From assembly GCA_019309945.1 (NCBI GenBank), contig JAFDFH010000097.1, forward strand, positions 1 to 7,951: 7,951 nucleotides of DNA. The letters run 5' to 3'. A program made the position numbers and the translations under genes. The stretch is from Deltaproteobacteria bacterium (GTDB taxonomy: Bacteria; Desulfobacterota; Desulfobacteria; Desulfobacterales; JAFDFH01). Below the pieces are notes generated by a model, which worked only from the letters and a program-made list of their open reading frames with translations, made no database searches and was not told the DNA's origin. This document shows positions 1 to 7,407 of the stretch, one piece after another. How positions within the stretch are numbered: the first letter of the stretch is position 1; every line of letters starts with the position of its first letter.

Positions 1-23
1 TTTTCAGACGCTCGGCATACCAT
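1..23 (-). CDS. Possible start of a further minus-strand gene (cut by window edge)
   Basis: An ATG at 23-21 opens a frame (M-V-C-R-A-S-E) that stays open to the window edge. A GAGG (complement of 32-35) lies 8 nt upstream, with a further AGGAG just beyond it, which is good ribosome-binding geometry. The gap to the phosphorylase stop is 124 bp, close to the 128-bp gap between the two glucan genes, so it could be a third member of the same transcription unit. Only seven codons are visible, so no function can be given and the start may be chance. Confidence 0.3.
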
Positions 24-42
24 ATGTATAGCCTCGCTCCTG
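5..42 (-). other. Imperfect hairpin over the possible downstream start site
   Basis: The arms at 5-19 and 27-42 pair in three blocks (CAG/CTG, GC/GC, GGC-ATA/TAT-GCC) separated by two 2-nt internal loops and one bulged base, giving 11 base pairs around a 7-nt loop. In minus-strand RNA the candidate Shine-Dalgarno would lie in the stem and the AUG in the loop. No T-run follows the stem on either strand, so it does not look like a rho-independent terminator. It may be chance. Confidence 0.25.
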
Positions 43-100
43 AAAAAACACTACGCCTTGTATATGGGCCTTTTTACTTAGCCATTAGCGTTACTTTTTA

Positions 101-115
101 CGAATTCATCAATTG
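101..115 (-). repeat. Copy 1 of a short repeat found 3' of both glucan genes
   Basis: The minus strand reads CAATTGATGAATTCG, then TAAAAA, starting about 32 nt beyond the phosphorylase stop codon. A near-identical string with one extra A lies in the spacer after the debranching gene (2803-2818). No terminator or promoter was found in the rest of the 24-147 spacer. Confidence 0.4.
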
Positions 116-147
116 TAATGCTGTCATAAAAAGTCTGAAGAGAGATT

Positions 148-2697
148 TCACGCCCATGTCAGGAGGCCGGGCGTATATTTGATCCTGCTATCTCCCCGGG
201 GTGTGATCCGGGCCGTAAAACCGTACCGGCCCGCCACACTGCACGTTATGGTGCAGGCATACAAATATTCTCCGTTTCCAAGGTCTTCCCTTACGGTCAT
301 GTGTTGTGTATGACTGGCGGCAAGGATATCCATGGATTTCAGCCGGCCATAGTAGAGTTCTACGTCGACTTCATCCGGGTGTAAAGAACCCAAGTTCACA
401 GATACCGTCACGGGGACATTTTGCCAGACCCGGAAAGAGCCATCCTCCTCCCTTACAGGAGGGTTGATTTGAATACTGCTCCAGTGGGTTTGGAGTTTTT
501 TGCGCTGGGCGACCAGATGCTTCGATTTTTCAGCGTCATTTGCCAGTAGATCGCCATATCTCTTTGCAGCCGGGCGATAGAAGCGGTCTTCATATTCACC
601 CAACATCCGATGGCTGCTGAATTGATCCAAAGCCATTTTCATCGACGCTTTCATCATCTTGAGCCATCTTTCGGGAACAGCCCCGTTTTTACGGTTATAG
701 AAACAGGGGATCACATCATTTTCCAATATATTATAAAGGGCTTGGCTCTCCACTAGGTCCTGGTAAACGGAATCCGTATATTCCTCGCCATTGCCTATGC
801 GCCAACCCCTTTCTTTGGAATACCCTTCGCACCACCATCCGTCTAAAATGCTAACATTGAGGACCCCATTAATAGCCGCTTTCATGCCGGATGTGCCGCA
901 GGCTTCAAACGGTCGCCGAGGCGTATTGAGCCACACATCCGCTCCCTGCACTAAATACCGGGCTATGTGCGGGTTATAATCTTCGATAAAGATAATCCGG
1001 TGCCGCATATTGGTAGTGCTGGAGAACTCGATAACGTGTTTGATCAATTCTTTGCCTTCATTGTCACGGGGATGGGCTTTGCCTGCAAAAATGATCTGAA
1101 TCGGATTTCGCTCGGAATTTAGAAGGGCCTCGAGACGTTCCGGATCTTGAAATAAAAGGTTGGCCCGCTTGTAGGTCGCAAAACGGCGTGCAAAAGCGAT
1201 GGTCAGCACATCCGGGTCCAGAACGGATTCGATTTCTCGCATTACCGCCATGGATGCGTTGCGGCGAGCGTACTGCTGTGTCATCAGTTCCCGGCAGGTC
1301 CGTGTGAGACGGGCGCGGCTCATTTCGTGGGCGCGCCACAGCTCCTCGTCGTAAATCTCGTCGATACGATGGCTAATGTCCGGATTGCGCGGCGGCAGAT
1401 ACCAATCCGGTCCGAGATAGCGTTCGAAAAGCTGGGAAATTCCATGGGATATCCATGAGGGCAGATGCACACCGTTGGTAATATGGGAGATGGGAATTTC
1501 ATCCACGGACCTCTGCGGCCAGACATGGGCCCACATCCGTCGTGCGGTTTTTCCGTGTAATTTGCTGACACCGTTGCAATGTTGGGCCATCGTCAGGGCT
1601 AAGACAAACATGGAAAGGGGGCCGTTCGAACCGGACCCCGCCGGTTGTCCCCAGGATAAAATTTCTTCCACATTGATAGCGAGCTTCTCTTCGAATGGAA
1701 GTAAATACGGTTTGACCAAATCCACAGGAAATTCATCATGACCGGCGGCAACCGGTGTATGGGTGGTAAAAATCGTGGTTCGAGGCACAATCTCCAAGGC
1801 CGTTTCAAGGTCGACCTGATGGATCGACATGGTTTGTGCGAGACGCTCCAGAGAAGCAAAGGCCGCATGTCCTTCGTTCATGTGACACACCGTCGGTATG
1901 ATGCCCAGCATTTCAAGGGCACGCATTCCGCCGATTCCCAGGAGAACTTCCTGGGCCAACCGTACCTTTAAATTACTTGAATACAGCCTGGCGGTGATTT
2001 CACGGACATCGGGAGGGTTATCCGACAGATCCGTGTCCAGCAGAAAGAGTGGGATACGACCGACATTGATCTTCCAGACCATGGCATGAATATCACCGGA
2101 TGGGCCGGTGACGGAGACCTGCACCTCGTTACCAGAATGATCCATAGCCCGTTCAACCGGAAGGTGATAAATATCGACTTCAGGATAATCCTCCTGCTGC
2201 CATCCATCCTGGTCCAGAAACTGCTTGAAATAACCCTGTCGATAAAGAAGGCCGACCCCGACTAAAGGGGTCGCCAGGTTGGAGGCGGCTTTAAGATGGT
2301 CTCCGGCAAGAATGCCGAGTCCTCCGGCAAAAATGGGAAGGCTTTCGTGAATTCCAAATTCCATGGAAAAATATCCGATGGTTCCATCGCTTCCATAAGG
2401 GCTTTGGGAGAGGTCCAGGGGTTGACAAACGCGTTTTTCAAAGCGCGCTTTTACCCGTTGCTGGTGCGCCAGAAAGCTGTCGTCTTTGGCCAGTTCCTCA
2501 AGACGGTTCTGGGAGACGGAGGTCAGGAAGACCAGCGGATTTCGTCCGGATTCCTCCCAAAGGCGGGGATCGATTCGGCGGAAAAGTTCGATGGCACTTT
2601 GCTGCCAGCACCACCATAGATTTCGAGCCAGCACTTCCAGAAAAGAAAGAGGTTCCGGAACGGCGGGAAACACCTGAAAAGTTTGTAAATGATTCAT
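148..2697 (-). CDS. glgP: Alpha-glucan (glycogen/maltodextrin) phosphorylase, DUF3417 type
   Basis: Cytosolic GT35 enzyme predicted to cleave terminal alpha-1,4 glucose from glycogen or maltodextrin with phosphate, giving glucose-1-phosphate. Residues about 10-115 match the DUF3417 N-terminal region of the bacterial/archaeal phosphorylase branch (LARNLWWCW near 23-31, RRIDPRLWEESGRNP near 40-54). The core follows: GGLGILAGDHLK near 125-136, HMNEGHAAF near 272-280, THTPVAAGHDEF near 312-323. RRFATYKR (504-511) supplies the phosphate-site Arg505 and Lys510 by comparison with muscle phosphorylase. EACGTSGMK (598-606) carries the predicted pyridoxal-phosphate lysine, Lys606. A beta-rich tail fills about 740-849. 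The 849-residue length is usual for this branch, and no break is seen. The start is supported by GAAGAGG ten nt upstream. It lies 128 bp after the debranching gene on the same strand and is probably co-transcribed with it. glgP is used in the broad sense; malP-like substrate preference cannot be excluded. Confidence 0.95.
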   Translation of the reverse strand: MNHLQTFQVFPAVPEPLSFLEVLARNLWWCWQQSAIELFRRIDPRLWEESGRNPLVFLTSVSQNRLEELAKDDSFLAHQQRVKARFEKRVCQPLDLSQSPYGSDGTIGYFSMEFGIHESLPIFAGGLGILAGDHLKAASNLATPLVGVGLLYRQGYFKQFLDQDGWQQEDYPEVDIYHLPVERAMDHSGNEVQVSVTGPSGDIHAMVWKINVGRIPLFLLDTDLSDNPPDVREITARLYSSNLKVRLAQEVLLGIGGMRALEMLGIIPTVCHMNEGHAAFASLERLAQTMSIHQVDLETALEIVPRTTIFTTHTPVAAGHDEFPVDLVKPYLLPFEEKLAINVEEILSWGQPAGSGSNGPLSMFVLALTMAQHCNGVSKLHGKTARRMWAHVWPQRSVDEIPISHITNGVHLPSWISHGISQLFERYLGPDWYLPPRNPDISHRIDEIYDEELWRAHEMSRARLTRTCRELMTQQYARRNASMAVMREIESVLDPDVLTIAFARRFATYKRANLLFQDPERLEALLNSERNPIQIIFAGKAHPRDNEGKELIKHVIEFSSTTNMRHRIIFIEDYNPHIARYLVQGADVWLNTPRRPFEACGTSGMKAAINGVLNVSILDGWWCEGYSKERGWRIGNGEEYTDSVYQDLVESQALYNILENDVIPCFYNRKNGAVPERWLKMMKASMKMALDQFSSHRMLGEYEDRFYRPAAKRYGDLLANDAEKSKHLVAQRKKLQTHWSSIQINPPVREEDGSFRVWQNVPVTVSVNLGSLHPDEVDVELYYGRLKSMDILAASHTQHMTVREDLGNGEYLYACTITCSVAGRYGFTARITPRGDSRIKYTPGLLTWA

Positions 2698-2707
2698 ATT
2701 TCAATAA

Positions 2708-2714
2708 CCTCTTC
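2708..2714 (-). promoter_or_regulatory. Ribosome binding site of glgP
   Basis: The minus strand reads GAAGAGG, ten nt before the ATG at 2697. It supports that start over any internal one. Confidence 0.6.
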
Positions 2715-2802
2715 GAAAGAAAAGTTTGATGGTTTCGTAAAAAATTTAAAAAAAGACCTTTTTACAAGCGGATTTGGTTTTTCTTGATGAAAACAATTTT
2801 TT

Positions 2803-2818
2803 CGAATTCATTCAATTG
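2803..2818 (-). repeat. Copy 2 of a short repeat found 3' of both glucan genes
   Basis: The minus strand reads CAATTGAATGAATTCG followed by A6, starting 7 nt after the debranching-gene stop codon. It matches the string at 101-115 except for one extra A. Confidence 0.4.
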
Positions 2819-2825
2819 AAGTTTA

Positions 2826-5800
2826 TTACTTTTTAATGTTACCGTCAAGCATCATCCACACCCGCAACAATTCGCTGGTACCCCAGGCCTGTGCGTCACA
2901 GCCTCGAGGTGTATGGGGAAAATCTCCATCCAGAACCTCGGGGACGTGGCCCACACATCCCTGATTTATCAGACAAGTACTGCTTGCGAGCCATGCCATA
3001 GCGGTCTCCTTGCTTCCTTCGCCGTAAGCCGCTACCCATGCCTCGCAAAACGTGGGTAACAACCAGGTCCAGGCCGTACCATTGTGATAGGCAGGTTTGC
3101 GCTTGGTGTCTTCGTCGCCTGCATACCTGCCTTGGTAGGGATGATAAGGATCGTTGATGGCAATATCATTATGGACAATCTCAAGGGGATGACGAACAGG
3201 ACGATCCGCGAGACTCCGAATGGCACCGGGTACCAGCAGTTCTTCACAGGCGGTCACGATTTTACGGCAGACGTTTATATCAGAAACAGCCCCAAACGTT
3301 ACCGCGAAAAGTTGATTCGGCCGGAGGGCGTCGTCACGCACGGCCTGCCATGGGGGTTCGCCGTAACCGGTGTGAAGGCAGTCCGCCAGGTATCCCTCTT
3401 CTTCAAGCATGAAACGGTCTAAAATAGACCTTTGAACCTGGATGGCTTTGGTTTCCCAATGATGTCCGTTTTCCTCCGGATCGATGCGGGACAAAAAGGA
3501 GAGAGCGGCAAACCAGAGGGCCTGTATTTCGATGGGATACCCTTGTCGAGGGGTTCCCGCCGGATGATTGGTGTCCATCCAGGTGAAGTGGGCGGGGCTG
3601 AAAATAAGGCACGAAGCCGAATCCATCCAGATTCCATTGGGTGTACCCGTAATGAGGGCGTGCCCGATAGAGAGAAGGATTTGGCGTATGGTTCGGCCAT
3701 CGCTCGGTTCATCCAGAAAATCTTGATTGCCTTCGGCTTGGACGAGATCGGAACATGCCACGATGAACCACAAGGGGGCGTCAGAGGTATCCCGGTTTCC
3801 GACATCCATACCCCGGATCATATTTGGAATCGTTCCCTGTTTTTCAAATTGCCCAAACTGTTTCAAGACATTACGGGCGACTTGGGTCCTCCCGACCGTA
3901 ATCAAACCCCGGATAAAAATCAGTGCGTCGCGTCCCCAATCGAGAAACCAGGGATATCCCGCGATTATGGTGTTTAAGGTCTGACGCTTGACGACATAGT
4001 GATCGATTGCCTGTTTCAGGGCTTCATCCAGTTTCAAGGAGGTGTTGTTGTTGAAAGAAGCCTTCAGGGAGCGGGGGATATTTTCAAGGCAAGAAATTTT
4101 GGGGGTGTTTGGAGTCAGGACCTGCGCCGTCAGTTCCACCGCTTGGTGGCCTTCCAGAACGGTCGAAAAATACCCGGGGCTGAAGAGATCGGAGTTCGGG
4201 TCCAGTCCGCGTTCGGCCTCCAGAGGACGGTGTACCATATATTGCCATTCCGGCTCCCATACGAAAGCACCCCGGGATATCTGAAGCTGAAGCTGGTGGT
4301 TTTGGGATGGTGCGAAGGTAAAACCATTGGAACTTGCCGTCACGGATGGCGGCCACAGATGTTCCGGTCCCCGATACGCTTTGGTGGTGTCGTGAAAATT
4401 ACGGTCTTCAATGTCGGGGCGCAGGATGAGTCGGACCTGCTTGTTATCGGCCAGCCATCTCTTTTGCTCCCCGCCCGGGGGGCGGAAAAAAACCATCCGC
4501 ACGGCATTTTGTCCCTTAACCATGTTGACCCCTATGGTTATCACGACATGCTCGCCCTGTCCGGTCGGAACCTGGTAGCGCCAGATAGCATGGGAGGAAT
4601 ATTCATAACAAAATGAATTTAAGCATTCAAAACAAATCTCTTGTGAATAGTCCTGATACACAACCCACACACGGCAGCGCGTAAACATGATCCAGCGATT
4701 TTCCGGGAATTCGGGGTTGAGGTTGGCGGCCAAAAGGGCATCGTAGCGGCTATCGAGGTTTCCCCACCAAACAGAGGTTCGAAGCATGGCGCCGCGATCA
4801 TTGGTTCCAAGGAAAAGGAGGGGGTGGTCCCGCAGTTCGGATCGATCATAATTCCTTTTCACCAATGCAGCCGAAGCCTTGGATAAAAAAAGAAGGGACG
4901 ACTGGGCATGCTCACAGTCTCCAGGGGTAAAAACCGATAATCTTAGAGTGTTCAAATGATGGACCGGTGGGGGAGGTAAAGGTGAAAAAAGGGTAAAAAA
5001 TGTTCCGTCGGCGCAACCTTGGCTTTCCTCCCGGGCGATGCACCGGGTTTCTTCCATGATCCTTGCATGGAAAGGGGTTGCGGCGCGAATCAGAAGAAAA
5101 TGATTCGGAGGAACCATTACGTTGCGTTGCATGTCCTGAGGCCATTGCCAGATTGTCACCCGGGACTCCTGGCTAAAAGGATTGAGGCTGCGACAATACT
5201 CCCACGGATCTTCCTCGAGCCGGAGCGCAGCTTGATCCGGATCAAAATCCCCAAGGTCCCGAGTATCATTGTAAAATTGGAATACATCCAGGGCTTTCGC
5301 CCGCAAGCACTGTTGTTTGATGCGTTCAGGAAGCAAAAAAGTCTGACCGCCCGCATGACGCACAAGGTCAATATCGCTTCGATCCATTGTTAGGCAAAGA
5401 ACCTGACCGGGTTCTAAAAGCAAAGCGTGTTGACCGTCGTATGCGTTGACGGTGACCTCCTTTGCGGTGAGAAGATCCACCAACACGGGGCCGGGCATAC
5501 CTGCCTGGTTGGGATTCCATGCACCGTTGGTCGGGTTTTCATCATCCAGGTTGGCCACGATAAGAAGTCGCTTTCCGGAAGGAGGATGATGGCGCAGAAG
5601 CGCGACATGATTGCCCCCGTTTTGCTGGATCAGCTTCAGCTCGGTTTGGTCGTGAAATGCCGGATGGGCTTTGAGCAAAGCGTTCAGGTGGCGAATATTT
5701 TTCACCTGGTTGGTTTCCGCTCCCCAGTTCAGCGAGGGGGCGCCATGGACATCAATTTTCTCGGTGGCGTACCATTCCACGCCATTTGCAAATCCAAATG

Positions 5801-7136
5801 CTCCCTGGTGAGAACAGAGGGCGCACAGGGTGGTACGCATCCGGGCAAAGATTTTCGAACGGGAAGCCAGGCGGGTATTATCGTGGGTTTCTGCAAAATG
5901 TACGGTGATCCCGTCGCCCCGGGATATTTCAATAGCGCCGGGAAGGTAGGTTTCGATCTGGCTGCGGTCATAGTTTTGAAAGAGTTCCGAATAGGCCCAG
6001 TTGAAGTTGGCTTTGTTCAGGAGATCCCGGGTCACGGAAATCTTTCCGCCCAGCCCCTCGAGGAGAAAAATCGTGTCAGGGTACTGCTTGCGGACACGGG
6101 CAACAATATATTTCCAGGCGGGAACCGGGATCATGTATCCGGCGTCGCAGCGGAATCCGTCCACTCCCCGTCGGCACCATGTGAGGAAAACATCGGCCAT
6201 AAATTTCCAAATCGCCCTATTGTTGTAGTCGAGCCTGGTCAAATCCTGCCAGAGCACGCCCCATGCGCCGGGAACCTCGATGCGTCCTTCCGGGTCTCTT
6301 ACCAGCCATTCCGGATGGGTATCGTGAACCATGGCCGCCCATCCGGTATGGTTGATGGCGACGTCAATCGTGATTTTAGCATTGCGTTCATGAACAGCGT
6401 CCACCAGTTCGACAAACTGTTCAAGAGGTGTGGCGCGGGGATCGAATTCCGCTAAAGCCGGATCCACGGCCGTAAAACTGAGTGCCGCATACGGACTGCC
6501 AAAACGTCCCATGCGGCCATAGGTTGTTGGTGTGGGATGCACCGGGAGCAATTGGATGATCCGGCAACCGAGATCATTGATAATAAAGTCGAGTTCGGTG
6601 ATCAGGTTGCGAAAGGTTGCGGAGGGAGGAATCACGGTATAACCGGCTTTGTCTAGCGCCTGAATCCAACCCTTTTCGGTCGGAAGCGGGGTTGCGCCGT
6701 CGCCTTTGTTCGGTCCGAACTGACGAACAAAGGCGTTGTAAATGATATTCGCACAACAGGTTCCAGCCGGCTCTACATTAATAGTGAGGTTGGGTCCTTG
6801 CGGCCATATCGGTTGGATATCCCCTTTTTTCAGGAAGAAGCACTTGGCCTCAAAATGCCCGATTTCACATAGGGGGAGGGTCACTTGAAAGCGCCGATCA
6901 GAAACACGCTTCATGGGGATGTCGAACCAGTCCCGCCCCATGGGAGGTTCATTGTGATGAACCTCTTTGACGATTTCTGCTCGAGAGATATCGGCATGCC
7001 CGATATTGGTGCGAAGCCATGCGTCTCCCTTCTGGGGCTGGGCCAGGGAAAGGAAAACGGTCTGCGTGTCGCCACGAAACTTCAACAGGCGCTGACCCGG
7101 TTCGGGATTTTGTGAAATCCAATTAGAATGATCCAT
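2826..7136 (-). CDS. Bifunctional glycogen debranching enzyme: GH13 domain fused to GH133 amylo-1,6-glucosidase
   Basis: Predicted to remove branch stubs left by phosphorylase. Numbering is from the ATG at 7136 (1436 residues). A beta-sandwich fills about 15-125. A GH13 barrel follows with DVAINHTG (258-265), GFRCDAG with nucleophile Asp331, FLLEG with acid Glu360, and AETHDN with Asp419. A beta domain runs to about 585. A region to about 770, with PLPPPP at 719-724, is unassigned. Residues about 772-1010 resemble GDE_N (GTNDRGA, DSRYDALLAA). Residues about 1036-1431 are GDE_C/GH133: GYPWFLDWGRDA (1060-1071), DTSDAPLWF with likely acid Asp1119, and GHVPEVLDGD with likely base Glu1400. Both active sites look complete, as in the two-activity eukaryotic enzyme; the barrel could be a 4-alpha-glucanotransferase or an amylase. 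An upstream in-frame ATG at 7163 (1445 residues) has no Shine-Dalgarno, whereas AAAGGGGAGG precedes 7136. The promoter lies at 7218-7246, and glgP follows downstream. Confidence 0.92.
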   Translation of the reverse strand: MDHSNWISQNPEPGQRLLKFRGDTQTVFLSLAQPQKGDAWLRTNIGHADISRAEIVKEVHHNEPPMGRDWFDIPMKRVSDRRFQVTLPLCEIGHFEAKCFFLKKGDIQPIWPQGPNLTINVEPAGTCCANIIYNAFVRQFGPNKGDGATPLPTEKGWIQALDKAGYTVIPPSATFRNLITELDFIINDLGCRIIQLLPVHPTPTTYGRMGRFGSPYAALSFTAVDPALAEFDPRATPLEQFVELVDAVHERNAKITIDVAINHTGWAAMVHDTHPEWLVRDPEGRIEVPGAWGVLWQDLTRLDYNNRAIWKFMADVFLTWCRRGVDGFRCDAGYMIPVPAWKYIVARVRKQYPDTIFLLEGLGGKISVTRDLLNKANFNWAYSELFQNYDRSQIETYLPGAIEISRGDGITVHFAETHDNTRLASRSKIFARMRTTLCALCSHQGAFGFANGVEWYATEKIDVHGAPSLNWGAETNQVKNIRHLNALLKAHPAFHDQTELKLIQQNGGNHVALLRHHPPSGKRLLIVANLDDENPTNGAWNPNQAGMPGPVLVDLLTAKEVTVNAYDGQHALLLEPGQVLCLTMDRSDIDLVRHAGGQTFLLPERIKQQCLRAKALDVFQFYNDTRDLGDFDPDQAALRLEEDPWEYCRSLNPFSQESRVTIWQWPQDMQRNVMVPPNHFLLIRAATPFHARIMEETRCIAREESQGCADGTFFTLFSPLPPPPVHHLNTLRLSVFTPGDCEHAQSSLLFLSKASAALVKRNYDRSELRDHPLLFLGTNDRGAMLRTSVWWGNLDSRYDALLAANLNPEFPENRWIMFTRCRVWVVYQDYSQEICFECLNSFCYEYSSHAIWRYQVPTGQGEHVVITIGVNMVKGQNAVRMVFFRPPGGEQKRWLADNKQVRLILRPDIEDRNFHDTTKAYRGPEHLWPPSVTASSNGFTFAPSQNHQLQLQISRGAFVWEPEWQYMVHRPLEAERGLDPNSDLFSPGYFSTVLEGHQAVELTAQVLTPNTPKISCLENIPRSLKASFNNNTSLKLDEALKQAIDHYVVKRQTLNTIIAGYPWFLDWGRDALIFIRGLITVGRTQVARNVLKQFGQFEKQGTIPNMIRGMDVGNRDTSDAPLWFIVACSDLVQAEGNQDFLDEPSDGRTIRQILLSIGHALITGTPNGIWMDSASCLIFSPAHFTWMDTNHPAGTPRQGYPIEIQALWFAALSFLSRIDPEENGHHWETKAIQVQRSILDRFMLEEEGYLADCLHTGYGEPPWQAVRDDALRPNQLFAVTFGAVSDINVCRKIVTACEELLVPGAIRSLADRPVRHPLEIVHNDIAINDPYHPYQGRYAGDEDTKRKPAYHNGTAWTWLLPTFCEAWVAAYGEGSKETAMAWLASSTCLINQGCVGHVPEVLDGDFPHTPRGCDAQAWGTSELLRVWMMLDGNIKK

Positions 7137-7148
7137 CGATATCAAGAG

Positions 7149-7155
7149 CCTCCCC
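7149..7155 (-). promoter_or_regulatory. Ribosome binding site deciding the debranching-enzyme start
   Basis: The minus strand reads GGGGAGG, 12 nt before the ATG at 7136 and just inside the frame opened by the ATG at 7163. The spacing is slightly long. The 7163 ATG has only an A/C-rich leader, so 7136 is preferred. An in-frame TTG at 7145 lies only 3 nt after GGAGG, too close to be likely. Confidence 0.55.
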
Positions 7156-7217
7156 TTTAACATGTTTTAATCGTTAGGGTTTGTCTGGGTATGATAGGGT
7201 TGCCGATGCGTAAGGCG

Positions 7218-7246
7218 AGGATAGGATAATATAGGATGGCTGTCAA
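7218..7246 (-). promoter_or_regulatory. Sigma-70-type promoter of the debranching gene
   Basis: The minus strand has a perfect -35 TTGACA (7246-7241), a 17-bp spacer, and -10 TATCCT (7223-7218; four of six consensus positions). A T10 tract (7254-7245) overlaps and precedes the -35 and may act like an UP element. A start near 7211 would give a leader of about 75 nt to the ATG at 7136. The mobile element ends just upstream, so the promoter belongs to the older flanking DNA. Confidence 0.6.
7221..7237. repeat. Two ATAGGAT direct repeats at 10-bp spacing inside the promoter
   Basis: The plus strand has ATAGGAT at 7221-7227 and again at 7231-7237, one helical turn apart, between and overlapping the -10 and the spacer. 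A third AGGAT begins at 7218. The position would suit a repressor or activator site, but no regulator is identifiable. Confidence 0.35.
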
Positions 7247-7254
7247 AAAAAAAA

Positions 7255-7260
7255 TAACTA
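7255..7260. repeat. Left target-site duplication of the small mobile element
   Basis: TAACTA directly abuts the left terminal inverted repeat and is identical to the hexamer after the right one. Confidence 0.7.
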
Positions 7261-7401
7261 GTGCCCATCCAGAAACGGTCTTTTTGCCCGATCTCTGCGT
7301 TATGCTCAAAATTTTATCCTCGGAATATCAACGATATGCCTGCGGTAAAATTTTTCGCATGCCTTGATCTCGAACAAAAATCATAGTTTCTGGATGGACA
7401 C
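7261..7401. mobile_element. 141-bp MITE-like element with terminal inverted repeats
   Basis: The left end GTGCCCATCCAGAAAC (7261-7276) and the right end GTTTCTGGATGGACAC (7386-7401) are inverted repeats matching at 15 of 16 positions. The interior is also an imperfect palindrome: ATATC-AAC-GATAT at 7325-7337 marks the exact centre, and the blocks AAAATTTTA and ATGC recur inverted at matching distances. Perfect TAACTA direct repeats flank it. It has no reading frame of note, so it would depend on a transposase encoded elsewhere. It lies between the usp stop and the promoter of the debranching gene. A folded structural-RNA or attenuator role is an alternative, but the flanking duplication favours insertion. 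Confidence 0.75.
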
Positions 7402-7407
7402 TAACTA
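7402..7407. repeat. Right target-site duplication, containing the usp stop codon
   Basis: TAACTA directly abuts the right terminal inverted repeat. Its complement TAGTTA begins with the TAG that ends the usp frame, so the insertion duplicated the stop codon without changing the protein. Confidence 0.7.

Larger units (their letters stand above)
2698..2825 (-). other. AT-rich spacer between debranching gene and glgP
   Basis: This 128-bp stretch has A and T runs, the glgP ribosome binding site, and the repeat at 2803-2818. No -35/-10 pair with acceptable spacing was found on the minus strand. The only hairpin noticed (AAAAA-GGTC-TTTTT, 2750-2763) has only A-T pairs and is too weak to call a terminator. 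Read-through from the debranching gene into glgP is therefore the simplest reading, with an unrecognised promoter still possible. Confidence 0.5.

Noticed and set aside
2750..2763. AAAAA-GGTC-TTTTT hairpin as a terminator between the two glucan genes
   Set aside because: The stem has only A-T pairs and the surroundings are generally A/T-run rich, so it would be too unstable.
3432..4616. Plus-strand open frames of 181 and 205 codons
   Set aside because: They are antisense to the GDE_N/GDE_C part of the debranching gene and have no recognisable family motifs.
5427..6455. 342-codon plus-strand open frame
   Set aside because: It lies wholly antisense to the GH13 half of the debranching gene, whose motifs are intact. 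It shows no recognisable domain or ribosome binding site and is a composition-driven antisense frame.
7161..7163. ATG at 7163 as the debranching-enzyme start
   Set aside because: No Shine-Dalgarno precedes it, while a purine-rich AAAGGGGAGG lies between it and the ATG at 7136. It is kept as an alternative because the latter's spacing of 12 nt is slightly long.
7245..7254. A10/T10 tract as a phase-variable promoter switch
   Set aside because: The tract lies upstream of the -35 and overlaps only its first two bases, so slippage would not alter the 17-bp spacing.
7261..7401. CRISPR repeat or riboswitch in the usp-debranching spacer
   Set aside because: There is only one inverted-repeat pair with no regularly spaced direct repeats, and the flanking hexamer duplication is better explained by transposition.
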